Shown here: piece by piece, positions 56,664 to 64,000 of the stretch
Layout: each line of letters begins with the position of its first letter
Numbering within the stretch: position 1 is the stretch's first letter
Source: Flagellimonas algicola
GTDB lineage: Bacteria; Bacteroidota; Bacteroidia; Flavobacteriales; Flavobacteriaceae
Length of the DNA stretch: 64,000 nt
Direction of reading: 5' to 3'
Assembly: GCF_005937185.1 (NCBI RefSeq)
Contig: NZ_VCNI01000001.1
Span: forward strand, 1,794,657 to 1,858,656
Made by a program: the position numbers and the translations under genes
The notes under the pieces: model-generated
Database searches by the model: none
Told to the model about the DNA's origin: nothing
Seen by the model: the letters and a program-made list of their open reading frames with translations, nothing else

Positions 56664-57449
56664 TTATGAATCCGAGTTACCAAAATCCAACTCATCCGGA
56701 TAGACCGTAGCCATCTCCCAATCCACATTTCTTGTTTCGGTAAAGCCATGGCCCAGTTTCCAACTTCCTAAAAATCGTTTTCGATATCTCGCCAAGCCAA
56801 CAAAAAGTTCCACATCGTCGTTCCAGTCTTTGATAAATGCGGCATCCTTAAAACTGGACACCGCGAATTTCAAATCCCCTTTAATATCTCCTGCTGCACC
56901 TACCTGCAAGGTTTGGGTTTCACCAGATATGGTCAAGGATCCCTGACTTGAATTGGACTGCATCACCAGCGCTTTTTTTGCTGTTCGGACGGAGACTACA
57001 ATAAAGGATTTATTCCAATCCCCCGTATACTTGTTTCTTATTTTGTTCAAACTGGTTCTGAGCTTGTCCATATCGTCAATTCTGGATTCACTTAGCCCCG
57101 TTGCGGCCAAATAAGTGGAGCCCTCCTTGGTAAAGGATACGTTCAGCTCTCCTTTTCCCACATTGCCGGCATCTGCCGCGGCCTTGAACTCCATGCTTAC
57201 TCCGTTTCTACTCGAAAACCGAACAGCTCCTAACCCATCATCTGTAGCTACGGGTAAATCCAATCCCAAGGTATGAATCAAATTGGTTTCCTTCCTAAAA
57301 CTCCCTATAGGTTGGGGCCTCCCAAGCACATTGGTATGTGAAAAGGTAATAATATCCCCGGGTTCTATTTTAGTGCCCGGTAAATAAACCGGTATCATGT
57401 CCAATTCTTTTATAATCTCTTTTGAATATGTTTTTGCCAATCCCGCCAT
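56664..57449 (-). CDS. gasdermin-like pore-forming protein (candidate), second copy
   Basis: A 261-residue homologue of 44023-44778. The start MAGLAKTYSKEIIKELDMIPV, then LPGTKIEPGDI and PIGSFRK, follows the gasdermin N-terminal pattern; GELNVSFTKEGSTYLAATGLSE, FIVVSVRTAKKALVMQ and the following Gly/Ser hairpins fit its central sheet and pore strands. No signal peptide. The genes before it encode an MBL enzyme (22 bp) and a protease. The family call is an inference from pattern and context. Confidence 0.5.
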   Translation of the reverse strand: MAGLAKTYSKEIIKELDMIPVYLPGTKIEPGDIITFSHTNVLGRPQPIGSFRKETNLIHTLGLDLPVATDDGLGAVRFSSRNGVSMEFKAAADAGNVGKGELNVSFTKEGSTYLAATGLSESRIDDMDKLRTSLNKIRNKYTGDWNKSFIVVSVRTAKKALVMQSNSSQGSLTISGETQTLQVGAAGDIKGDLKFAVSSFKDAAFIKDWNDDVELFVGLARYRKRFLGSWKLGHGFTETRNVDWEMATVYPDELDFGNSDS

Positions 57450-57471
57450 TATCGTTCAATTTATTGTTTAG

Positions 57472-58986
57472 TTATTCGTCTATGATATCCAAATCAAAGT
57501 AGAGGTCATTAAAATCGGTCCGGTCCAAGAACTTTTGCCATTCGGCATCCGAAATATTGGCGTTGTCCGTTTTTTTCACCTCATCCTCATCCGTTTGAAA
57601 AACCCTTCCCTGAGCCTTCTCCAGCAGCGCGCTTTTAATACTGGGCAAAGGATGTCTCCAAGGTGGACTGTTTTTGGTCATGGCCCATTCGTTCACTGCC
57701 GTGATCATTGCCGTAAATTCTTGGGCGTACTTGCCTTGGGCCATCCATCCCAAATTGGGGTAACTATCATTTAGATTGCCCTTAAGTGTGGCATTATGAC
57801 TTGCATGGTGACCGACCTTGTATAGTACGGTACGTCCCAGAATGTCTTTGGCCGTGATGGTATCATCCCCTCGCTTCCATTCATTGTCATCCCAAGAAAT
57901 CCAATTTCCCCTTTGTGCATCGGCAGCAAAGAGTAACACTTTTTTGGATTTCGGTAATTCAAATCCCAGCACCAAACTGGTGTTATTTACGCCCCTATTG
58001 ATTTTTAAGGCCAAATTCTCTGTAGAATACAGCCATTCATCATCAATTCTGCGCCACGACGCATTTGAAGGAACCTCCACTTTGTCGCCATCCTCATCTT
58101 CGTGCTTATCTATGCCATACCATTTTTTAAAAAATCCATGTCCAAATGCACTATTTTTTTCCACTCTATATTCCCTTCGGAAAGGGCAAATTTTATTATC
58201 GCCACTTAAAACCGCGGCATTGAAGGAAAGATGGTGGCCATTTTGGGAGGGAAATGCCTCATCTCCGATAGGGTCTTCGTCCAGCAATAACTTTTCCCTG
58301 CGCGGTGGACCAAGTACATAGGCCCCAAAACCATCCGTTTCTTTCAATTCTACAAAATCGCCAGGGTTGAGATACCTAATACCTTTGTTTTTCTGGGCCT
58401 TATCCTTGACCAGTTTCATAGACTGCTTATTCCTGGATTTGGAGGGGTCTTTTGCCGCTGCACTCAAGGCCTTATGATTGAAAGCTTCTTCTTTATCCCC
58501 TCCAAACTCCATACTCAATAGATTATCAATGGTCTTGAGGGTAGGGTTGTCAGCTTCCAATGAAAGACCCAAAAGCCTCCTTCCTTCCACTAGACCCAAC
58601 AATTGGTCTTTGTGTTTTTTACGAATTTTCTTGGCAAGTCTATCCGTAGGTGATTCTGTCCATGCAAACCAAGCTTCTTTGATATCAAAATCCTTGAAAA
58701 AAGGACTCCTCTTTTTCCAAAAAGCATTCACATGATCTTGATGTTCGTGAGTAACCACTACCAAATCAATGGTTTTATTGGTTGCCGTAGCGATATGGTT
58801 GATGACCTTTTTTACATCCTTATGCGGCAAGAAATTCTGAGATCCCGGTTTGTACCCGCAATCGATTAAAATGTAATAGGGTACATCACTGTCCTTTCTT
58901 GGCATTGCGATCAAGAAACAATCGCCATGACCAATGCGATACATTCGTACCCGAATTCCGTTTTCTGGTGTTTTCATTGTTGCCAT
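57472..58986 (-). CDS. metallo-beta-lactamase fold protein
   Basis: A 504-residue MBL protein. Zinc motif H80-E-H82-Q-D84-H85 (VVVTHEHQDHVNAF), FAADAQRGNW and YKVGHHASHNATLKG near 390 supply the remaining ligands. Longer than the MBL at 52267 because of a large insert (about 110-340). Its start is 2 bp after the protease gene. Possibly a nuclease or phosphodiesterase; the substrate is unknown. Confidence 0.83.
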   Translation of the reverse strand: MATMKTPENGIRVRMYRIGHGDCFLIAMPRKDSDVPYYILIDCGYKPGSQNFLPHKDVKKVINHIATATNKTIDLVVVTHEHQDHVNAFWKKRSPFFKDFDIKEAWFAWTESPTDRLAKKIRKKHKDQLLGLVEGRRLLGLSLEADNPTLKTIDNLLSMEFGGDKEEAFNHKALSAAAKDPSKSRNKQSMKLVKDKAQKNKGIRYLNPGDFVELKETDGFGAYVLGPPRREKLLLDEDPIGDEAFPSQNGHHLSFNAAVLSGDNKICPFRREYRVEKNSAFGHGFFKKWYGIDKHEDEDGDKVEVPSNASWRRIDDEWLYSTENLALKINRGVNNTSLVLGFELPKSKKVLLFAADAQRGNWISWDDNEWKRGDDTITAKDILGRTVLYKVGHHASHNATLKGNLNDSYPNLGWMAQGKYAQEFTAMITAVNEWAMTKNSPPWRHPLPSIKSALLEKAQGRVFQTDEDEVKKTDNANISDAEWQKFLDRTDFNDLYFDLDIIDE

Positions 58987-58988
58987 GA

Positions 58989-61016
58989 CTATTCTTCAGT
59001 TTGTTTGTGTAACATGTAAAAAGGTTCATCACGGTGGGATTCATTTTGGGCAACAAATCCTGCGTTAAAAGAATTCCCGACCACTCCATCATCCCCCATG
59101 ATAAAGTCCCGTAACCTGTTCAATTCTTGATTGGATCGAATCGTATCTGGTGTTCTAATAATTCTCCGTATTTCCTGACTGGTTGGATTTATAATGATGG
59201 TACAGCCTGCCCTATAGGTGAAATCACCATCTTCCCCGGGAGTCACCCCATTTTTATCCTTCTCTTCCTGAACCAGGGGATCAAAATACCCTCTGCGGCG
59301 CTGGGTCACCTCAACTACAATGTCCGTGGTAAAACTGCCAGCAATGGTTTGGCGGACAGTGGGTCGGACCGAGTGCACTTCCAAAGTAGGGTCACCATGC
59401 TGATCGCAATAAATGGTTTGGGGCATATCCGACTCTTTATAAATAACCAGCCCAAACAACTCTCCATAATCCCTACCTATGGCGTCTCCCTGTTTCAGCC
59501 AATTGTGTACTTGAATTCGAAGTCGTCTTAAAATGTTCCATACCTTGAAACGGTCGCTCTCCAAATTCCAGTTTTCTATTTTGCTGAGAAAATTCCCTCG
59601 CATGTATTCTTTCATGGAAACCCTCTTTTGGCTCTGCTCTTCTTGTCTATGTTGAAAAGCCTCGTCAGTGTCCTGATATTGGGTTGAGGGCGTATTCCGC
59701 ATCATTTCGTCTGCGCTGGGCCATTTCAAACCGTCAATTCCAGTACTGGTAACTCTTTTTGGAAGGATTCCCCATTCCCTGAAACTTTGGATAAAGACGA
59801 TTCTATATTCTTCATTTTGTGGTGAAAAATCCAAATCCGCAGTGATGACTCCGCGCAAAAAATCGCCAAAAGTAATACCCAAAGGAGGGCAGTAGTCAAT
59901 GGCCCTTATGCACATTTGAAGCACTCGGTCCGCAGCTTCGGCCGCTTCCTGAGATAAACGGTTGGTTAAATCTGGATGGATATCACCTTCAGGAAGATTC
60001 CCAGTTCCTTGGGTGGCAATTCGGAATAAGTCTGCACTGTTTTCGGAATAAATCAATAAAAATGCCCTAAAAACAGCGGCCACCAAAATAGCGCCCCGTG
60101 CATGAGGCTCAATAACATTGTTCAGGGCAAAGGGGTCTGGAGATCGCAGCTCCCATTCTCCCGTCTCTTTGTTGATTCCTCCCAAGGCATCCCGCAAGGC
60201 TGCACCTCTGCCTGTGGCCCTTCCAAATTCCTGGGCCAGTTGACCAAGCAAGTTTTCACTCTGGAGATTCCCGCGGGTCTTTTTGATTTGGTTTTCCAAG
60301 ACCTGGGGATATGAAAAGTGCTGGAAAAGCGCCACAATATCAGCAAAAGCTTCGTGGAATGCATGTACATCAATATTGGTAGCATCGTTGAATCTGGGAT
60401 GCACCCCATCCAAGAGTGCATGGGTCACCTCATGGGCTATAATGTCATGGGATAGGCACGTAAACACCAAGGTTCCCGGAGAATTGGAGGGATCTCTAGA
60501 GGTTATGGGAAAATATCCAAACAACAATGCCTTTTTGGCCGGACTGTAATAGGCATTTTTATCTCGAAGCGCATGAGGGTATACCCGTAGTCTTCTCACG
60601 AACTGATCAATGTATCTTCCATCAGGAAGTCTTTCTACCCGATCAGACCAAAATGCCACCCTACCCAGAGCTCTTTCAAACTGTTTTATGGTAGTCATGA
60701 CTACAGCATATACCATTTGCTGGTGGAATTGGGGATTGGATTCCGACGGTGTTAAGCCATCTCGCGCAATAAGGTGCGAATCCTCGAGGTTGACCGGTTC
60801 ATAGAAAACTCCACTTGCCGGATCATAATCAATTACCTCAATATATTCGCCAATAGGTCCCAAGGCGAGATCCTCCCAAGGGATGTCAAGTGTGAGTTGA
60901 TTCATCTCGGCCGTTTCCAGGTTAATGGCCAGACTAGGGTCAAAAGCCAACACCCTTAGTTTCCTAAAGTATGGGGCTTCCACCGGTATTTTGGATACTA
61001 AATTAAAACTGATCAT
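58989..61016 (-). CDS. gluzincin metalloprotease (HExxH, thermolysin-like)
   Basis: A 675-residue protein. The zinc site is H195-E196-x-x-H199 (AHEVTHALLDG) with the third ligand E222 in HEAFADIV, the HExxH/ExxxD pattern of M4-like gluzincins. No signal peptide, so it is cytoplasmic. The C-terminal 250 residues are unrecognised. It lies 12 bp after the membrane wHTH gene and upstream of MBL and gasdermin-like genes; it may be the protease that activates the pore-former (inference). Confidence 0.8.
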   Translation of the reverse strand: MISFNLVSKIPVEAPYFRKLRVLAFDPSLAINLETAEMNQLTLDIPWEDLALGPIGEYIEVIDYDPASGVFYEPVNLEDSHLIARDGLTPSESNPQFHQQMVYAVVMTTIKQFERALGRVAFWSDRVERLPDGRYIDQFVRRLRVYPHALRDKNAYYSPAKKALLFGYFPITSRDPSNSPGTLVFTCLSHDIIAHEVTHALLDGVHPRFNDATNIDVHAFHEAFADIVALFQHFSYPQVLENQIKKTRGNLQSENLLGQLAQEFGRATGRGAALRDALGGINKETGEWELRSPDPFALNNVIEPHARGAILVAAVFRAFLLIYSENSADLFRIATQGTGNLPEGDIHPDLTNRLSQEAAEAADRVLQMCIRAIDYCPPLGITFGDFLRGVITADLDFSPQNEEYRIVFIQSFREWGILPKRVTSTGIDGLKWPSADEMMRNTPSTQYQDTDEAFQHRQEEQSQKRVSMKEYMRGNFLSKIENWNLESDRFKVWNILRRLRIQVHNWLKQGDAIGRDYGELFGLVIYKESDMPQTIYCDQHGDPTLEVHSVRPTVRQTIAGSFTTDIVVEVTQRRRGYFDPLVQEEKDKNGVTPGEDGDFTYRAGCTIIINPTSQEIRRIIRTPDTIRSNQELNRLRDFIMGDDGVVGNSFNAGFVAQNESHRDEPFYMLHKQTEE

Positions 61017-61028
61017 ATCAAGTCTTTG

Positions 61029-61673
61029 TCAATCCGTTAATGAATAAATACGTTTGCCGCCACGTCCGCGGTAGCGTTTTATGATGTTCTTTTGCTCCAA
61101 TTTCTCAATTAGAGCCTTGGTCTCACTACTATCCAGACCACTGTCTTTGGCAATGCCCTCCACCGTCCGGAATTTGTATTTTTCGTTTTGGAAGGACTCA
61201 AAAATTTTGTCGGCCACCTCTGCAGGTACCTCATTTTTGATTTCTTCCAGCTTCTGGGGTTTGGTGGCGACGGTTCCTCCATCAGTCTGTTCTTCCACCA
61301 GGGCTTCCACTTTTTCGGAATTGTCTTTGGTCTCTTCCTCAATAACATCGGTTTTTCGTTTGATCTTTTCCAAATCCTGAATCACCCGATCACCTATGGA
61401 GTGCATAAACCTGTTAGAGAAGAAGGCAGCAATGAGACAGAAGCCCACAAACACAAAATAGTCCGTTGGGGCATTCTGAAATTCCAGTAAATCACTGGAC
61501 ACCATGTTGAGGAACAGCGGGATGGTAAAAGCGGCAATGGTGCCCAAAAAAATGCTCTTGACCAGATTGTAACCTTTGGCTTCCAAATTGCTCTCGAATC
61601 GAAAAAAGTTCCCAACACCACCTACAATACCGCTGGTTAAAATGAGAACAACAATTAATGTCAATTTATCCAT
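61029..61673 (-). CDS. membrane protein with C-terminal winged helix (YEATS-associated type)
   Basis: A 214-residue protein. Three hydrophobic segments in the first 90 residues (TLIVVLILTSGIVGGVGNFF start), a charged linker (about 100-150), and a winged helix-turn-helix at about 150-214 (VEGIAKDSGLDSSETKALIEKLEQKNIIKRYRGRGGKRIY). The N-terminus resembles proteins named YEATS-associated helix-containing. First gene of the operon; probably a membrane sensor or anchor. Confidence 0.72.
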   Translation of the reverse strand: MDKLTLIVVLILTSGIVGGVGNFFRFESNLEAKGYNLVKSIFLGTIAAFTIPLFLNMVSSDLLEFQNAPTDYFVFVGFCLIAAFFSNRFMHSIGDRVIQDLEKIKRKTDVIEEETKDNSEKVEALVEEQTDGGTVATKPQKLEEIKNEVPAEVADKIFESFQNEKYKFRTVEGIAKDSGLDSSETKALIEKLEQKNIIKRYRGRGGKRIYSLTD

Positions 61674-61993
61674 AATGCTATCTTTTTGTCAACTTCCAAA
61701 AACTGAATGGAAGCTAGTTTTAATTAAGAGGGGAACGATGGATACCATCTCTGCCCTTTCGAGATAAGCATGTTGAGTATCCAATTAAAAATCAATATAT
61801 TACAGGGGAACAAGCAGTTATCAAGATAAAAAAAACTGATATAAAATCATTGTACAAAACCCTTAAAAAAACTAGGGTTTTTCCCTAAAACTCAACCAGG
61901 TTATTGTATTTTTTGAACTCTATTTTCCAAATAATCTGAAATTAGATCATTCTTAAGATTACCTATTATTCCAAATATAGTTTTGAAGTCTAA
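61674..61993. other. intergenic, no gene seen
   Basis: AT-rich spacer between the promoter side of the six-gene operon and the end of the response regulator gene. I see no gene in it; the operon promoter should lie here. Confidence 0.4.
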
Positions 61994-62022
61994 ACAAAAA
62001 AATCCCCATAAAAGGGGATTTT
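61994..62022 (-). terminator. intrinsic terminator of the two-component operon
   Basis: On the minus strand AAAATCCCC, a six-base loop, GGGGATTTT and a T run. Located about 28 bp after the response regulator stop. Confidence 0.85.
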
Positions 62023-62049
62023 CAACCTAACTAACTAAAAACAAGTTGA

Positions 62050-62664
62050 TTAAAACTCGTATTTTTTCTCCACAGCATAGCGTAACAGTTCCCCGGCTCC
62101 ACTCAGTCCTAGCTTGCGTATCATATTTTTGCGATGAGTATCCACAGTACTTTTACCAATAAAAAGTTCTTCTGAAATTTGGTGGGAAGTGCGGCCTTTG
62201 GCAATCAGTTGCAATATCTCCCGCTCCCGGGAAGACAATACGCTTTTGGAACTATTTTTTTGAGTGTTGGGGAGATGAAGTTTCCTGTCATAAAACGTTT
62301 TCCCGGTCGCCACTACCCTAATGGCCTCCAAAACCACATCCAGGCTACTATTTTTAAGAATATAGCCATGGGCTCCTGCCCCAAGCATCTGCTTTACCGC
62401 TTCATCCTGATCAAACATGGTAAAAGCCACAATTTTAGTATAGGGCAGTTCCTTAAGGATAATTTTGGTGGCTTCTATACCATCTAATTTAGGCATTCGA
62501 ATATCACAAAGCACCACCTTGGGCTGTTTTAACCGGACAATTTTTAGCAATTCTTCCCCATTATTGGCATGACCTATTATTTTAATGTCTTCCTCATATC
62601 GAACATAAGATTGTATGCCATCGATAAGGGCTTGGTGATCTTCGGCTATGGCAACGGTAATCAT
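62050..62664 (-). CDS. NarL/LuxR-type response regulator
   Basis: A 204-residue protein with a receiver domain (1-120; phospho-Asp in VVLCDIRMPKLDG, Lys in YILKNSSLD) and a LuxR helix-turn-helix (SSREREILQLIAKGRTSHQISEELFIGKSTVDTHRKNM). Its start overlaps the kinase stop by four bases, so it is the cognate partner. Confidence 0.93.
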   Translation of the reverse strand: MITVAIAEDHQALIDGIQSYVRYEEDIKIIGHANNGEELLKIVRLKQPKVVLCDIRMPKLDGIEATKIILKELPYTKIVAFTMFDQDEAVKQMLGAGAHGYILKNSSLDVVLEAIRVVATGKTFYDRKLHLPNTQKNSSKSVLSSREREILQLIAKGRTSHQISEELFIGKSTVDTHRKNMIRKLGLSGAGELLRYAVEKKYEF

Positions 62665-64000
62665 ACGGGTATATCGATTAATATGGAGGTTCCTTTGCCA
62701 AGTACGCTATCTATGGTAAAGTTGCCTTCCAAATGTTCCACTCTTTTTTCGATCGTGGTCAGACCCATTCCATTATGGGTTTTGTTTACTTTGGAGCTAT
62801 CAAAGCCCGATCCGTTGTCTTCAACTATAATGTTAAGCTGATGCTCATGCTGGGTTAGGTGAATGCCCACTTTGGTGGCCTTCGCATGTTTAATGGCATT
62901 CGCCACAAGCTCTTGTACCATCCTAAAAATAGTCAGTTCTAAGGAGTTCTCTAGCCGTTCCCCTAGTCCAAAATCTTCTACGGTTACCTTTAGTGCATTG
63001 GTTTCTGAGATAGTGCTAGCCATTTTTTTAATTGCAGGCAACAATCCTTGATTGCTCATCACCCCAGAATTTTTGCTGTGGGCCATTCCCCGAATCTTTT
63101 GATAGGCCTCTTCCAGTAATTTTTGGGCATTTTGCATGGCAGGATCTTTATCGTTCACCTTGGAATTATCAAAATGGAGCTTGATGGTAGCCATAAGACT
63201 GCCCAAATCATCGTGAAGCTCATTGGCCACTTTTTGGCGTTCTTTTTCCTGGCCCTCGATCATAGCATCAATGCTCACCAATTCTTGTTCTTTGAGAAGG
63301 TTCTCTACCCGTTGTTGCTTTAATTGTGATTCTTGTTCGGCCAACAAACGTTTTTTGGTGGTGTTTTTTTGCAGGAGGATGGCTATTCCAAAGCCCAAAA
63401 TGAGTGTTATCCCAGCAGCTATAAGCCAATTTCTGTTGGCACGAACCTTTTGCTGTTCTTCCAAGATCTGTTTTTCCTTCCTTTGAGTGTCCAATTCCAC
63501 CTCCAGTCTATTAATTTCCAATGTATTTCTGCGAAAATCCATTTGAAATTCCTTTTCGTAAGCATCAATTAGCAATTGATAGGCAGTATCATGTTGTTTT
63601 TGAGCATTATAAAGCATAGACCCATAAAGACTCAAGTAGTAGCTTGACCTTAGTGAATCTGCCAGATTAGAATAAACCCTTGCTTTTTCAATATACTCGT
63701 TGGCAGTGCTGAAATTGTTCTGATTCATCTCCAAAATTGCCAATTTGATACTTGAAAAGAAACTCACCGATTTTAGAAATGGAATTTCTCCAGCCCTTTC
63801 TGTTGCTTTCCCATAATATTCTATAGCTTTTATGTCGTTATTTTCAATGTCATTCATGAGAGCTTTTTCGTAATAAAGAAGCGCCAACAGGGGACTATTC
63901 CCCTTTAGGGTCTCTTCATAGCGTTCGAGCTCTCCAACATGTTGGAAGTACGCGTTGTCAATATTTTCTTCTAACGATTTTGACAGAAAGATTACTTCAT
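62661..64000 (-). CDS. sensor histidine kinase (HisKA_3), 5' truncated by window edge
   Basis: The frame stays open to the window end, beyond the internal TTG at 63887, so the start lies outside. Visible: TPR-like repeats, a transmembrane helix (NWLIAAGITLILGFGIAILL), a coiled coil, the phosphoacceptor region (KERQKVANELHDDLGS), and the ATPase boxes (VQELVANAIKHAK, VEDNGSGFD, GMGLTTIEKRV). Typical flavobacterial periplasmic-TPR kinase for the adjacent NarL-type regulator. Confidence 0.93.
   Translation of the reverse strand, partial: EVIFLSKSLEENIDNAYFQHVGELERYEETLKGNSPLLALLYYEKALMNDIENNDIKAIEYYGKATERAGEIPFLKSVSFFSSIKLAILEMNQNNFSTANEYIEKARVYSNLADSLRSSYYLSLYGSMLYNAQKQHDTAYQLLIDAYEKEFQMDFRRNTLEINRLEVELDTQRKEKQILEEQQKVRANRNWLIAAGITLILGFGIAILLQKNTTKKRLLAEQESQLKQQRVENLLKEQELVSIDAMIEGQEKERQKVANELHDDLGSLMATIKLHFDNSKVNDKDPAMQNAQKLLEEAYQKIRGMAHSKNSGVMSNQGLLPAIKKMASTISETNALKVTVEDFGLGERLENSLELTIFRMVQELVANAIKHAKATKVGIHLTQHEHQLNIIVEDNGSGFDSSKVNKTHNGMGLTTIEKRVEHLEGNFTIDSVLGKGTSILIDIPV

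Noticed and set aside
1-64000. CRISPR array or prophage
   Set aside because: No regular repeat-spacer pattern, Cas genes or phage structural genes were seen.

Overview
The window looks like chromosome of a marine-type member of the Flavobacteriaceae (Bacteroidota). The clues are a type IX secretion sorting domain on a secreted protease, a tmRNA with a flavobacterial-style tag, a candidate TAnnTTTG promoter, Bacteroidota-type integrase and HipBST proteins, and many starts without a clear Shine-Dalgarno. Both window edges cut a gene: a PHP-type phosphodiesterase on the left and a histidine kinase on the right.

Layout. Positions 1-3404 are core genome: phosphodiesterase, a small hypothetical, a saccharopine-dehydrogenase-like oxidoreductase and ssrA (tmRNA). 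A tyrosine recombinase starts just after ssrA. The last 15 bases of the tmRNA plus one base (TCTCCCCGGCTCCAC, 3391-3405) recur at 47715-47729, so about 44 kb between them is an integrated island at the tmRNA 3' end. The island carries its own terminator next to ssrA, and what looks like the displaced native ssrA terminator sits just past the right copy. A second, decayed copy of the right-end sequence at 19910-19995 suggests two stacked elements.

Island part 1 (3.4-20 kb): integrase; a Lamassu/ABC-three-component defence operon (Cap4-type nuclease, middle component, SMC-like ATPase) followed by two unrecognised genes; an IS110 element with a structured leader; a lipoprotein plus secreted metalloprotease pair; an XRE regulator; a HEPN-like gene; and a HipBST toxin-antitoxin operon whose promoter holds three 18-bp operators exactly 40 bp apart.

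Island part 2 (20-47.7 kb) is dense in predicted cell-suicide and immunity proteins: a TIR-STAND-HD fusion; a DUF4062/MoxR/giant membrane protein operon; a Bor-like lipoprotein with an FAD oxidoreductase; peptidoglycan-binding and M15 peptidase genes split at a G7 run; a six-gene minus-strand operon with three TIR proteins (one a pYEATS-TIR fusion), a DUF4071 protein, a patatin lipase and a TSP3-repeat membrane protein; then a gasdermin-like protein next to a CHAT protease, a DUF2188 protein and a TIR/deoxyribosyltransferase-like protein.

Right of the island (47.8-61.7 kb) a second locus repeats the same themes with paralogues: DUF2188, Bor-like lipoprotein, FAD oxidoreductase, a peptidoglycan amidase, and a six-gene minus-strand operon holding a membrane wHTH protein, a HExxH gluzincin protease, a metallo-beta-lactamase-fold protein, a second gasdermin-like protein, a DUF2779 nuclease-like protein and a membrane amidohydrolase. 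My main hypothesis is that both loci are envelope-directed abortive systems in which a protease (CHAT or gluzincin) activates a pore-former. The gasdermin assignment is inferred by eye from sequence pattern and is not proven. A NarL-type two-component system closes the window.
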